From positions 372,001 to 436,000 of the forward strand of contig OY970271.1 of the NCBI GenBank assembly GCA_963715745.1: a DNA stretch of 64,000 bases, written 5' to 3'. Below the pieces are notes generated by a model. That model was not told the origin of the DNA and did not search any database. It saw only the letters and a program-made list of their open reading frames with translations. Source of the DNA: CAWGJF01 sp963715745 (lineage in GTDB: Bacteria; Bacteroidota; Ignavibacteria; Ignavibacteriales; Ignavibacteriaceae). Below, piece by piece: positions 23,990 through 32,705 of this stretch. Position numbers and translations under genes: made by a program. How positions within the stretch are numbered: position 1 is the first letter of the stretch; the number at the start of each line of letters is the position of its first letter.

Positions 23990-24275
23990 AAACGCCCCAT
24001 TCTTCACTTAAATCATTCCAATCAGGATTCATTGATTCAATTAGATCGATCTTCTTTTTTCTAAGCCATCCTTTTATTTGCTTTTCTCTTTTTATTGCCG
24101 ATTCAATATCATTGATTACTTCAAAGTAAACAACTTTAGTAATATTGTATTTTGATGTAAAACCCCCTATCAACTTGTTCTTATGCTCATAGACTCTTCT
24201 TTGCAGATTATTCGTAACACCAACATATAAAGTCTTTGATTTGTTGGTCATTATATAAACATAGAATTGTTTCAT
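23988..24275 (-). CDS. GIY-YIG endonuclease domain protein
   Basis: Small single-domain nuclease of 95 residues: 'FYVYIMTNKSKTLYVGVTNNLQRRVYEHK' supplies the GIY-YIG motif (here YVYIM...LYVGVT) and the Arg and His of the active site. 'REKQIKGWLRKKKIDLIESMNPDWNDL' is the usual C-terminus of the YhbQ/UPF0213-like group, with the catalytic Glu in the KREKQIK helix. These small nucleases are abundant in Bacteroidetes/Chlorobi-type genomes, often among repeats. The gene sits alone between REP-like arrays and splits a lycopene cyclase/Rieske gene pair, so it looks like a mobile or repeat-associated passenger. Confidence 0.9.
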   Translation of the reverse strand: MKQFYVYIMTNKSKTLYVGVTNNLQRRVYEHKNKLIGGFTSKYNITKVVYFEVINDIESAIKREKQIKGWLRKKKIDLIESMNPDWNDLSEEWGV

Positions 24276-24304
24276 TACTACTTTATCTAAATAATCTTTT
24301 AGTC

Positions 24305-24433
24305 AGATTCTTCGCCAGCTTGCCCTGAGTTAACCGAAGGGCTCAGAATGACCAATACTCTTTGCCTTGTCATTCTGAAGGAGTGAAACGACTGAAGAAT
24401 CTCTCCCAGATCCTTCACTTCGTTCAGGATGAC
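24305..24433. repeat. REP-like repeats upstream of the GIY-YIG gene
   Basis: Units of the same family as those at 23.9 kb: an inverted unit from AGATTCTTCGCC to CTCAGAATGAC (24305-24352), a forward unit GTCATTCTGAAGGAGTGAAA...GAATCTC (24369-24403, nearly identical to 23955-23989) and an inverted unit ending CAGGATGAC (24408-24433). The forward and inverted units can fold into a hairpin. Confidence 0.85.
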
Positions 24434-24477
24434 GCATCAGAATTTTTCAGAAGTCTTTTATAAAGACTCGTATTCAT
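24424..24477 (-). pseudogene. remnant of the lycopene cyclase C-terminus (copy 2)
   Basis: ATG 24477 on the minus strand opens MNTSLYKRLLKNSDASS and a stop, matching the intact cyclase end MNTALYKRLLENYGMSY. As in the intact gene, the stop codon is supplied by the adjoining REP-like unit (GTCATCCTGA here, GTCATATTGA there). The copy therefore includes the gene/repeat junction. Confidence 0.65.
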
Positions 24478-24485
24478 TTATTCTT

Positions 24486-24573
24486 GTCACTCTGAACCCT
24501 GATATTCATCAGGATAAACTCCGTGAAGAGTCTCCAGTCGAGTTAGAAGATATTTCGCTTCGCTCAATATGAC
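24486..24573. repeat. REP-like inverted repeat at the lycopene cyclase 3' end
   Basis: A forward arm starting GTCACTCTGAACCCTG (24486) and an inverted arm AGATATTTCGCTTCGCTCAATATGAC (24548-24573) bound a diverged unit. The outer arm overlaps the last codons and the stop of the lycopene cyclase gene. Confidence 0.75.
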
Positions 24574-25244
24574 ATACCATAATTCTCTAAAAGTCTCTTA
24601 TAAAGAGCTGTATTCATCCATAGCAAAGATATCCCGTAGAAAAAATCTTCAACCGGAATAGTGATAATTCTAAAATCAAGCTGATAATCAACTCCGTAAG
24701 TAACTACCGGACGCCAGGTTAAATAACCATTAAATATCAGCGTAAAAATAACAATAAGCAGAAGGTAAAAGTAGAATCGTTTATCAAAAAGCAGATTCGT
24801 TTTCAGAAATTGATCAACAAGATTTGCAAGAAAGATAAAAGATAAAGTTAAACCAGTGTACTGTTTTCCAATTGAGAAGAAATAAATTCCCGCAGGCAAA
24901 GCAAGGTAAAGAAGAAGCCTGAGCCATTGCATATCAATTTGTTTTTCTTTTACTCTTCTGATAATCATCTCCCATGTAAACAAGCAGGCAAACGGAACGG
25001 TAATGAAAAACAAAATTTCTTCGATGGGAAGATTTATAATTTTTATTCCCGATACATATTCTGGATTGAAATGCCAGTGTGTTCCTGTTACGAACACATC
25101 CCACAATAAAAACGGAATCGCCGGGATGGCGATTGCAATTAGCATCGGCTTCAGATGATTCCAGATATAGCAGCATTTAAGCGAACCGAAAAACGCCGGA
25201 CCGCTGATGACGATTGCATTAAATATGAGATACTCGTAGTTCAT
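24564..25244 (-). CDS. lycopene cyclase (CrtYc/d-type membrane protein)
   Basis: Integral membrane protein of 226 residues with six to seven predicted helices formed by two lycopene-cyclase domains fused in one chain. The signature 'NPEYVSGIKIINLPIEEILFFITVPFACLFTWE' occurs in the first half and 'IITIPVEDFFYGISLLWMNTALYKRLL' in the second; the Pro-(I/V)-Glu-(E/D) motifs carry the acidic catalytic residues. It cyclises lycopene ends to beta rings. Its last three codons and stop (MSY, TGA) are provided by a REP-like repeat. Downstream lie two further copies of its C-terminal codons, a GIY-YIG gene and the Rieske gene. Confidence 0.88.
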   Translation of the reverse strand: MNYEYLIFNAIVISGPAFFGSLKCCYIWNHLKPMLIAIAIPAIPFLLWDVFVTGTHWHFNPEYVSGIKIINLPIEEILFFITVPFACLFTWEMIIRRVKEKQIDMQWLRLLLYLALPAGIYFFSIGKQYTGLTLSFIFLANLVDQFLKTNLLFDKRFYFYLLLIVIFTLIFNGYLTWRPVVTYGVDYQLDFRIITIPVEDFFYGISLLWMNTALYKRLLENYGMSY

Positions 25245-25399
25245 TTAGGAAATAATTTATTATCAAATCACAGAGTAAAAATAAGAAGAATAAAACCGCA
25301 AACAGATATCTTTCGTTTAAGTATAATCCTTAAAAAACAAAAAACCTGATGTAATAGTTCCGCAAGCCTTGACTGACACAGTCGTGAGTATAAATAGAA

Positions 25400-25431
25400 A
25401 AGCCCCGTCCGGCAATTGCCGGACGGGGCTT
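25400..25431 (-). terminator. terminator of the PQQ-like propeller gene
   Basis: AAGCCCCGTCCGGCAA and TTGCCGGACGGGGCTT (25400-25431) form a perfect 16-bp inverted repeat, with TTTTCTATTT following on the minus strand, 15 bases after the stop of the T9SS gene. Its outer half and flank resemble the terminator at 28.6 kb, so the terminator module is itself duplicated. Confidence 0.85.
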
Positions 25432-25446
25432 AATAAATGTGTAATT

Positions 25447-27051
25447 CTACTTCAGTAAAATTAATTTCTTCGTAACCATAAAGTTTCCAGAAGTAAGTGT
25501 ATAGAAATAAATTCCGCTTGGTAAATCTTTAGCATAAAATGTTCTTGAATAATATCCTGGTATCATTTCTTCATCAACAAGTGTATTTATTTCTTGTCCC
25601 AGAGCATTAAATATTTTCAAGGTTATTTTTGATCTTTCCATTAATAAAAAATCTATGTGAGTGGTCGAGTTAAAAGGATTGGGATAGTTTTGTTCAAGGC
25701 GATAACTTAAAATGTTATTATCGTTAATTTCAACGAAAGTAACTGTGTCGTTTATAGCCATAAGATTCCTTTCGTGGTCCTGAAAGAGTAAATCAAGATG
25801 AGTTCCTATATAAAGCGTTCCCTCAGAATTTATTGCAGGCGAGGTATCGTATTCATATCCCTCAAGGTCTAATTTCCACAATATTGTTCCATTGTTGTCT
25901 ATACACCAAAAATTAGTGCTGATTCCATAACTTGAACCGCAATAAATTTTTCCTTGTGCGTCACATACAAGTCCGGAATTTATAAATGCACCATCATCCC
26001 AATAATGCCCAATTGAAATTTTCCAGTTTGGATTTCCATTATAATCTAATGAAGTTATATATCCGCTATCTGCATTTGGCGAGACAAATTTTGAGGAAGG
26101 GAAAATAATATTACCATTACTATCAATCGTAGGAGAAGAATAATTTTCGTAATTCTCATTGCTATCTAATGGATATTTCCAATTAATTGTTCCATTGGGA
26201 TTAATGCAGTATAAAAATTTATCAGAAGGGGTATCTTCGGCAAAAATATAAATTCTATTTTCATTATCAACAACTGGAGTCCCACGATTATGGGTATTCC
26301 AATGGAATTCTACTGACCACAAATGTTCACCCCAAACGGTTGTCGCATTAAGTTTTTTTGAATCAGTTGTAAAAATTCTCCCCGTAAAGTAGAAAATTGT
26401 ATCGCCACCTGTAGAAAAAACTATATCGTGATCAGTAATATTAGGTGCAGGAATAGAATTGATTGTATTTCCGCTTAATGGTTCAAGGATATATAGTGTG
26501 TCTATAAATGGCATATAGAGATTATAATCTTTACCAATTGGTATGAACCTTGTAAAATATGTATAAACAAATTTTTCATTCTGCCATTTTACTGTTCCAT
26601 CTGGATTTAATGCATAAAGACCACCACCAGTTAAATTTGAATAACCTAAAGATGAAAAATATATTGTACCATCTATTGCTATTGTAGCGCCCGCAACATT
26701 GGGCCGGGTGCCTTCAGTTATAAAAGTCCAAATATTATTACCCATTTTATCCAAAGAATAAAAAAAGTTGACAGTATCTCCGGTAAAACCTCTAAATGCA
26801 CGTGTTCCAACAAAAAGATCATCACTATATCCTATAACAGGACCATGTAGGATTCCAAAGGGCATATCTTTTCTCAAGATAACATTTGGAGTGCTTGGAC
26901 CTACATATTTTGACCTGCCTGTTGCTTGAGCATCCCCACGCGTATTGGGCCATGGTGAATCTGCTAAAGATGGCCAGGGAATGTGATGTTGTTGTTGAGG
27001 GTATGCTAATCCCGTTAACAATAAAGAAATTAATAATAATACCCATTTCAT
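25447..27051 (-). CDS. PQQ-like beta-propeller protein with T9SS sorting domain
   Basis: Secreted protein of 534 residues from ATG 27051, chosen because AGGAAC precedes it at the right distance and a signal peptide (KWVLLLISLLLTGLAYPQ) starts there. The body is a repeated beta-propeller: units such as 'GTIYFSSLGYSNLTGGGLYALNPDGTVKW', 'YCINPNGTINWKYPLD', 'GYITSLDYNGNPNWKI' and 'WCIDNNGTILWKLD', like PQQ-binding or outer-membrane-assembly BamB propellers. The C-terminal T9SS domain is 'LEQNYPNPFNSTTHID...GIYFYTLTSGN'. It is a cell-surface or secreted protein. Its ligand is unknown. Confidence 0.85.
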   Translation of the reverse strand: MKWVLLLISLLLTGLAYPQQQHHIPWPSLADSPWPNTRGDAQATGRSKYVGPSTPNVILRKDMPFGILHGPVIGYSDDLFVGTRAFRGFTGDTVNFFYSLDKMGNNIWTFITEGTRPNVAGATIAIDGTIYFSSLGYSNLTGGGLYALNPDGTVKWQNEKFVYTYFTRFIPIGKDYNLYMPFIDTLYILEPLSGNTINSIPAPNITDHDIVFSTGGDTIFYFTGRIFTTDSKKLNATTVWGEHLWSVEFHWNTHNRGTPVVDNENRIYIFAEDTPSDKFLYCINPNGTINWKYPLDSNENYENYSSPTIDSNGNIIFPSSKFVSPNADSGYITSLDYNGNPNWKISIGHYWDDGAFINSGLVCDAQGKIYCGSSYGISTNFWCIDNNGTILWKLDLEGYEYDTSPAINSEGTLYIGTHLDLLFQDHERNLMAINDTVTFVEINDNNILSYRLEQNYPNPFNSTTHIDFLLMERSKITLKIFNALGQEINTLVDEEMIPGYYSRTFYAKDLPSGIYFYTLTSGNFMVTKKLILLK

Positions 27052-27090
27052 AATAATAGTTCCTAGTTTATTTATATAGGATTTCAATCG

Positions 27091-27122
27091 GAGAGACTAT
27101 CCTGAATTTGAGATAGTCTCTC
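27091..27122 (-). terminator. hairpin after the 281-aa T9SS gene
   Basis: GAGAGACTATC (27091-27101) pairs perfectly with GATAGTCTCTC (27112-27122). It lies 17 bases past the stop of the gene at 27.1-28.0 kb and before the start of the propeller gene. The T-tract is weak, so it may be a weak terminator or an mRNA-stabilising hairpin. Confidence 0.55.
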
Positions 27123-27138
27123 TGTAAAAGCATACTAA

Positions 27139-27984
27139 TTACTTTTGCAATATTAACTTGCGCGTTTCGGCATAATTACCAGCTTGAATTTTGTAAAAGT
27201 AAACTCCACTTGAAAGATCTGAAGCATTAAAAACAATGGTGTGAGTGCCAGCTTCTTTTTGTTCATTTAAAAGCGTTGTTACTTCATTTCCTAAAATATC
27301 GAATACTTTAATGGTAACGTGATTCGATGCAGGAAGCGAATAACTTATTATTGTTGTTGGATTAAATGGGTTGGGATAGTTTTGTGCCAAATAAAAGCTA
27401 TTCGGTGTTTCAAATTCATCACCTACACTTACAAGAGTAAATGAAGTGTCTCCATAAGCAACTCCATCGATTACACAACCCAACAAATTATCTAAGAGTC
27501 CTCCAAAATCCTGGCTGCTTAATTTCCCAAACTTTTCTGTCCAGTATTCTTGTCTGTAAATTAAGCCATCATCAGCAAGCAAATACTTAACCGTAGTTTG
27601 TTCACCAAATACATTAGCTACAAATGTATCTTCTATCGAATATACAAGTGTGCCAACAGTCCAAGTATCTCCCATTATTGCATTTTTCTTGTAATATGCA
27701 GTTTCTGTTGAATCAAACTTATTAAGACGTACGTAGAAACTGTCTTCCCTTAGTCGAATAAAATGAGAATCTGTTTCTCCGCCATAATTTGATTCAATTG
27801 AAAACTCGAAATAAGGAATAGAATTGATCACAATATTAGTATCCACAATAGTTATTCGACCTATAGTTGATGGTTGTTCATAAATCCAAATATTGCCAAG
27901 TTCCAAAGGTGCAAGTTCTTGGGCTTGTAAATTTGGCACAAACAGCAGTAAAGAACAGAAAGTTAAAATTGTAAAGTTTTTCAT
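27139..27984 (-). CDS. secreted protein with T9SS sorting domain, unknown body
   Basis: Protein of 281 residues with a signal peptide (NFTILTFCSLLLFVPNLQAQ), then a beta-rich domain of about 170 residues that I do not recognise ('GNIWIYEQPSTIGRITIVDTN...', 'GDTWTVGTLVYSIEDTFVANVFGEQTTVKYLLADDGLIYRQEYWTEKFG' in part). It ends in a T9SS type A domain (LAQNYPNPFNPTTIIS...GVYFYKIQAGNYAETRKLILQK). A strong GGAGG lies before the ATG. A 45-codon frame with its own strong ribosome site ends on this start codon (ATGTTATGA). Confidence 0.8.
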   Translation of the reverse strand: MKNFTILTFCSLLLFVPNLQAQELAPLELGNIWIYEQPSTIGRITIVDTNIVINSIPYFEFSIESNYGGETDSHFIRLREDSFYVRLNKFDSTETAYYKKNAIMGDTWTVGTLVYSIEDTFVANVFGEQTTVKYLLADDGLIYRQEYWTEKFGKLSSQDFGGLLDNLLGCVIDGVAYGDTSFTLVSVGDEFETPNSFYLAQNYPNPFNPTTIISYSLPASNHVTIKVFDILGNEVTTLLNEQKEAGTHTIVFNASDLSSGVYFYKIQAGNYAETRKLILQK

Positions 27985-28118
27985 AACATTCCTCCGGGGC
28001 CTTTGTCAGAAAAGTAATGCGTTTTAAATAGTTTATTTAATTGAAAAGTTGCAATTAAGGTAAGTAACTTAAGAAGAGAAGAAAAGTACATAACACTATT
28101 TTGAGTCAGCCACAGCAT
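27981..28118 (-). other. possible leader ORF before the T9SS gene
   Basis: ATG 28118, seven bases after AGGAGGAAC, opens 45 codons (MLWLTQNSVMYFSSLL...) and ends in a TGA that overlaps the ATG of the 281-aa gene. The ribosome-site block is conserved in the second copy of the duplicated segment at 33.9 kb, but the peptide there is different and only 26 residues. It may be a leader peptide or simply a retained ribosome-site block. Confidence 0.3.
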
Positions 28119-28556
28119 CTCTATGTTCCTCCTGTTTTAAAGTTGCTTTCGAGTCAGCAACTATTAATATTTTTACATCAAGACACTAAAAATAATAAGC
28201 AAATTTTGTTCCTTAGTACTAAGTAATAAATCAGAAAAATTTTTGTGGTTTCAAAAGCTTTACGGTAAGAATGTTAGTAATACTTGAGAAATGTTTACAC
28301 GTACTGAGAAATTTTAGCTATGTATTTCTCTACATTAGTAAAGTTTAACTACGTAGACTTTAAAACCTTTACCTCAAAATAAGATTTTATCAGCAGGTAA
28401 AATTTATACAAGTTGGAAATTCTTACACGCTTACTTTTTAACTGCTCAACATCTAACCGTTTAATTTTTTTGAAGAGCATCAGGTAATAAAGATAAGCAG
28501 AATAAACTCCCAGCTTAACTGCAATCGGTAGATGGATAATTCCGTGGATAACTTCT
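28114..28556. repeat. direct repeat, copy A of the crtB 3' region
   Basis: About 443 bases aligning over their full length with 33903-34342 in the same orientation. The alignment spans the crtB tail, the non-coding stretch after it and a conserved AGGAGGAAC ribosome-site block. The two copies are about 5.8 kb apart and enclose the glycosidase, subtilase and TolB-like genes. Confidence 0.9.
28349..28556 (-). pseudogene. crtB (phytoene synthase) 3' fragment
   Basis: The minus strand encodes the last 68 or so residues of phytoene synthase in an uninterrupted frame ending at TAG (28349-28351): HGIIHLPIAVKLGVYSAYLY and onward to the stop. Residues are nearly identical to the intact crtB, while many third positions differ (for example CTA/CTC, GGA/GGA, TCT/TCG, CGG/CGA). 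That pattern implies divergence under selection for protein sequence before truncation. The fragment breaks off at about 28556, next to a terminator, and has no start codon. Confidence 0.85.
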
Positions 28557-28590
28557 TACCTCGCCTGGCACCGTAGTGAGCATAAATAAA

Positions 28591-28625
28591 AAGCCCCGTC
28601 CGGTAATTGCCGGATCTCGGGGCTT
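28591..28625 (-). terminator. terminator of the GH5-like gene
   Basis: AAGCCCCG and CGGGGCTT flank an inner TCCGG/CCGGA stem (28591-28625). On the minus strand TTTTTATTT follows. It is 16 bases past the stop of the glycosidase gene. The sequence is a near copy of the terminator at 25.4 kb with an internal interruption (TCT). Confidence 0.8.
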
Positions 28626-28641
28626 TGGTGTAAAGGAAAGT

Positions 28642-30081
28642 TTACTTTAGTAAAATTAGTTTCTTTGTTATAGTGTTTGTGGAAGTTCGCAAAGTATAAA
28701 AATAAACTCCGCTGCCGAGAAGATCGTTTTCAAAAGAAAGTATTACTTCGTGAATACCTCCTTCATTATATCCATTTTCAACAACAGCAATTAATTCTCC
28801 TAGTGCTGTATAAATCTCAAGTGCAACGAAGTCATTTTCAGGCAAACTATATTTAATTGTCGTTACCGGATTGAAAGGATTCGGAAAGTTCTGATACAAA
28901 ACCACATCCTCAATACCAGAAATATTAATTACTGTATCTGAATTAATTTCTTCAATATAATTTTGGAACAATTCCATCAGTTCGGGTGAATCGAGTTCAT
29001 TAAAACCGTAACCATCATTGTTTATAACATCAGGATGAAGATATTGCCAGACAATTGAAGATTTTGTAGACGATCTTTTTATATCTTCAATCCAATCTGT
29101 ATAAACGGGTAATTTATTTTCCTTTATTCCGAACTCGCCAAGCAGGCAAGGCTTATTAAATTTTTTTGCAATTCCGTAATGATCTTTTATCCAAGTTTTA
29201 CCAGCTTTTGCCGATAAGCCCCATCCGTTCGGGTAGCTGTGGAAAGAAACATAATCAATACTTCCCAATTGGTTATTTTCATAAAAGCTTGTTCCTTTAT
29301 AACCGTTAACAAGGAAGTAAGAGCTATTATACATCAACTCGACATCTGAATAAAGATTTGGATAAACATCATAACCATTTTCACCTGTTGTAATCAAATG
29401 ATTTTGATCAATTGATTTTATGAATAAAGATATTTCTTCATACCAATTTTTAATTGCGTTAAAATCTTTTTCGGGATTCTCGGCTTCATTCATTATTTCC
29501 CAGGCGAAAATATTTGAATCGTCTTTATACTTAATTCCAGTATAAATATTTGTTCTGTTTAACAATAATCCAATGTAATATTTGAACCATTGCTTAAGCG
29601 AATCATTTACAAAAAAATCATTGTGATAATAATTGTCGTAGCCATTCAACTTCATCAGATTCGCCCATTTGATGTATTGTGGTATTCCGCCAAAAGCAGA
29701 GTAATTATTTGAAAGAGTTAGTATGAGATAAATTCCATTCTCGTTTGCTTTTTGAAGAAGATAATCGAGCGCAATCAGGCCGGATTCCTGTACTTCATAA
29801 GGACTTTTTCGTATTATAGAAGGATTGGAAAAGGAAGAGCTTTCATAAAATGCCCACGTACGAATTACGCTCACCTCAATATTTTTTGCTGATTGAAATA
29901 CGTCATCAACAATGTATCTTCTTTCTATTTTACCTGCTTCACTCTGAAGATAATATGCGTTAAGACCAAAGAATTTGAAATTATCATTGTTTAAAATAAA
30001 AGTATCACCAAGTGTTCTTATGAAATTATTTTGAGAATAAATGCAAGTTGATAAGAATAGTATTAAAAAGAATAATCTCAA
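28642..30081 (-). CDS. GH5-like secreted glycosidase (mannanase/cellulase type) with T9SS domain
   Basis: Secreted protein of 479 residues: a short signal peptide (MRLFFLILFLSTCIYSQ), a TIM-barrel glycoside hydrolase of GH5/mannan endo-beta-mannosidase type (about 20-370) and a T9SS domain (LYQNFPNPFNPVTTIK...). Acid/base Glu is expected in 'NIFAWEIMNEAENPEKD' and the nucleophile in 'KPCLLGEFGIKEN'; 'FFGLNAYYLQ' and 'SVIRTWAFYE' match the barrel start. It would hydrolyse plant or microbial beta-mannan or glucan outside the cell. The substrate is inferred from fold only. Confidence 0.8.
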   Translation of the reverse strand: MRLFFLILFLSTCIYSQNNFIRTLGDTFILNNDNFKFFGLNAYYLQSEAGKIERRYIVDDVFQSAKNIEVSVIRTWAFYESSSFSNPSIIRKSPYEVQESGLIALDYLLQKANENGIYLILTLSNNYSAFGGIPQYIKWANLMKLNGYDNYYHNDFFVNDSLKQWFKYYIGLLLNRTNIYTGIKYKDDSNIFAWEIMNEAENPEKDFNAIKNWYEEISLFIKSIDQNHLITTGENGYDVYPNLYSDVELMYNSSYFLVNGYKGTSFYENNQLGSIDYVSFHSYPNGWGLSAKAGKTWIKDHYGIAKKFNKPCLLGEFGIKENKLPVYTDWIEDIKRSSTKSSIVWQYLHPDVINNDGYGFNELDSPELMELFQNYIEEINSDTVINISGIEDVVLYQNFPNPFNPVTTIKYSLPENDFVALEIYTALGELIAVVENGYNEGGIHEVILSFENDLLGSGVYFYTLRTSTNTITKKLILLK

Positions 30082-30109
30082 TTTTCAAACCAGTGTTTAT
30101 AGAAAAAAT

Positions 30110-30134
30110 AAGGCAGAGAAAAATTCTCTGCCTT
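30110..30134 (-). terminator. terminator of the subtilase gene
   Basis: AAGGCAGAGAA and TTCTCTGCCTT (30110-30120, 30124-30134) make a perfect 11-bp stem with an AAA loop. On the minus strand ATTTTTTCT follows. It lies between the subtilase stop and the GH5-like gene start. Confidence 0.88.
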
Positions 30135-30152
30135 ATTTAATTAGTAATGAAG

Positions 30153-32657
30153 TTATTTTAAGACAATCATTTTCTGATTTGAAATGAATTCGTTTACATG
30201 AAGCGAGTAAATGTAAACTCCACTGGGTAGATTGGTTGCATTTAACTCTGTCTCAAAAATTCCGGAAGATTTTAGTTCGTTTATTAATGTCATTACTTCA
30301 TTGCCTAGAATATCATATACTTTTAAAGAAACAAACCCATTTGCTTTTATGGAATATCTAATTCTGGTTGAGGGATTAAAAGGATTAGGAAAATTTTGTT
30401 CAAGAGAATACTCTGTAGGATTAACTTCCTGATTATTTTCTAAAGCAATTTTATCTGGCATTCCACCTGTAACATGAGTAACTATGGTTTCGGAAGGGAT
30501 AGATTCCAGGGATTGATTATCTATAGCAGTAACTCTATAAGACACATTGTGACCTGATTCGCATTGAGCTGGCGGAGGGGCAGTACAGTACGTCTCAGTT
30601 AAATCCTCATATGAAGTTCCAGTAACTGTTGCTAGGTACTGCCATCCTGTAACATATTTGTAAACCTTATAGCTAACCACCGGATCAATATTCGCTGTCC
30701 AAGTCAATAGCGGGTGATGGTTAGCACTATGAGCTACATTTAAATTTTGTGGAGTCGTTGGAGGTCCCGATAGTGGTGCTCCTAAAATAGAATACGCAAA
30801 AACTGCATTCCCTACAGTTGCAGGGTACCAACCAATTGATTGACCCAAGCCATCAAAAAATTCATAAACAAAGGTCTGCAACTGCGCCTGAGTAGCATTT
30901 GACCAAAGAACATTACAGTATCCGGTTTGGTAATTTGGATTTGCAGCAGACCAACCAACAGAAGCGTTAACTCCTCTACCCCATACATATGGTGTAATAG
31001 AATATTGAGTAGGAAAAGTAATAGTTTTACGCACATCATATCGCTTTACGAGATAGTTACCAGTTGCTAGACCACCGCCTGGATTTTTTAATTGAATTAA
31101 AAAAGAATTACTTACTGAATAAGTAGTTCCACCAGATGTCGAATAATAACTAAGAGTCCAAGGAGATTGCATATATTCCATTGCTCTTCCAGAATTAATT
31201 CTTCCAGCACCATAGTAATTATCGTATCCCGTATCGCCTTTGTCATCTGCGGAAGCTCTGATTATTCCTTGTACATCCTGTGGATGTAGATTTGGATTTT
31301 GGGACATTAAAAGTGTTGCCAAACCAGCTACATGCGGTGTTGCCATTGAGGTACCGCTAAGACTATCATAATTTGTATCAAAACCCCAATAATTAATTTC
31401 ATAAGTTGAATAAGTAGGCATTGTAGATAGAATCATTGTGCCGGGGGCAACCACATCAATACCATTACCATAATTACTACCTGTGCCCGAAGGCCATCCT
31501 GGGTCAGGGTATACAGCTCGAGTTCCAGCACGATTTGTTGCGCCAACAGAAATAACCCAACTTCCATCATAATCAGACGGGTAATGAAATTGGGAAGTAT
31601 TACCGTTGCCCTTTGCAGCAACAAATACTCGCCCCATCATTGCCACGTAATTCATGGCATTTCTGTAAAGTTCATCATATGAAGTGCTTCCAGCACTCAG
31701 ATTTAATACCTGTATGCCATATCCCCATCCCCCAGCAGAAGGATCTGCGGCTTCAATCATTGCATTTGTGATATTGGTCGAGGTTCCGTAACCCAGATAA
31801 TCGAGAACCTTAAATGCAAATACTTGAGCACCTTTATTGCCAGTGTTTGTACTGCGTTCGTAATTCCATCCACCAGAAATACCTGCAGTGCCAACAGTTG
31901 AACCAGAATTAGTATTATTTGTCAAAGCACTAGCAATTCCAGCTACATGCGTTCCGTGAAAATTATCATCTATTGGGTTAGAATCATTATTTACCCAATC
32001 CCATCCGCCAACTACTTTATAACCCGCCCCAAAAGCATTTCCTAGGTCAGAATGTGAATAATCAATTCCAGTATCGAAAATTCCTAATTTCACATTATAA
32101 CTACCTTTTTGAAAATCCCAGGCTCTAACTATACTAATATCTTCATTTGTTGATTGCTTCAATCCCCATTGTAAATTGAACTTTGGATCAAATGGCGTTT
32201 CTTCAACACGATATATAAAATTAGGTTGGGCTGAAATTACATAAGAAGAGCTTTTAAATGCATTTATCTTTTCTTCTACATTAATATCTTTATCAAACGT
32301 TAACAAAAAATACTGGGTAAGATTCTGTACCTTAACTTGCAAGCCATTCTCTAAAGTTTTTAATGTATCGCCCACAGTAGATTTACGAAAAACTTTTTCA
32401 ACAATGGTTACTTGCTCTCTATTTAAAAGTTCCCGTACTAATTGGGGTGATGTCACTAAAGCTGTCGGTGATTTATATTGACCTGCAGGTAACAAAATAG
32501 ACGAAGGTTTGAACTGAACAATAATTTGATTGCTCAAATACTCCGAATTTTCATTTATTGGTATTGGATTACCTTACTCATCCAACAGTTGCTGAGCAAC
32601 TGATGGAGAAATAATAAAGAGGCCAAACAAAAAAAGAATCGTGTATAGACATTTCAT
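30153..32657 (-). CDS. subtilisin-like (S8) protease with T9SS domain, interrupted by an in-frame TAA
   Basis: The natural start is ATG 32657 (GGAGAAC just upstream), opening a classic signal peptide (CLYTILFLFGLFIISPSVAQ). Codon 28 is TAA (32574-32576), and the same frame then runs on without a further stop for 807 codons. The body holds a propeptide-like region and an S8 catalytic domain with Asp in 'GIFDTGIDYSHSDLG', His in 'NFHGTHVAGIAS' and Ser in 'LSGTSMATPHVAGLA'. A C-terminal fibronectin-like domain and T9SS sorting sequence (LEQNFPNPFNPSTRIR...) follow. The only other start (TTG 32537) would give a protein with no signal. It is a one-codon nonsense allele, or an error in the read. 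Confidence 0.85.
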
Positions 32658-32705
32658 TGTTGTTCTCCTTTAAATTGCTATAAATATAGTTTAGAGTTAC
32701 TCAAA

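Noticed and set aside
23861..24573. Possible CRISPR array
   Set aside because: The units occur in both orientations, vary in length and spacing and form hairpins with each other; there are no uniform spacers and no cas genes.
32574..32576. Stop-codon recoding (readthrough) in the subtilase
   Set aside because: TAA is the least leaky stop and no recoding context is evident; a single substitution or read error is more likely. Kept as a finding only for checking.
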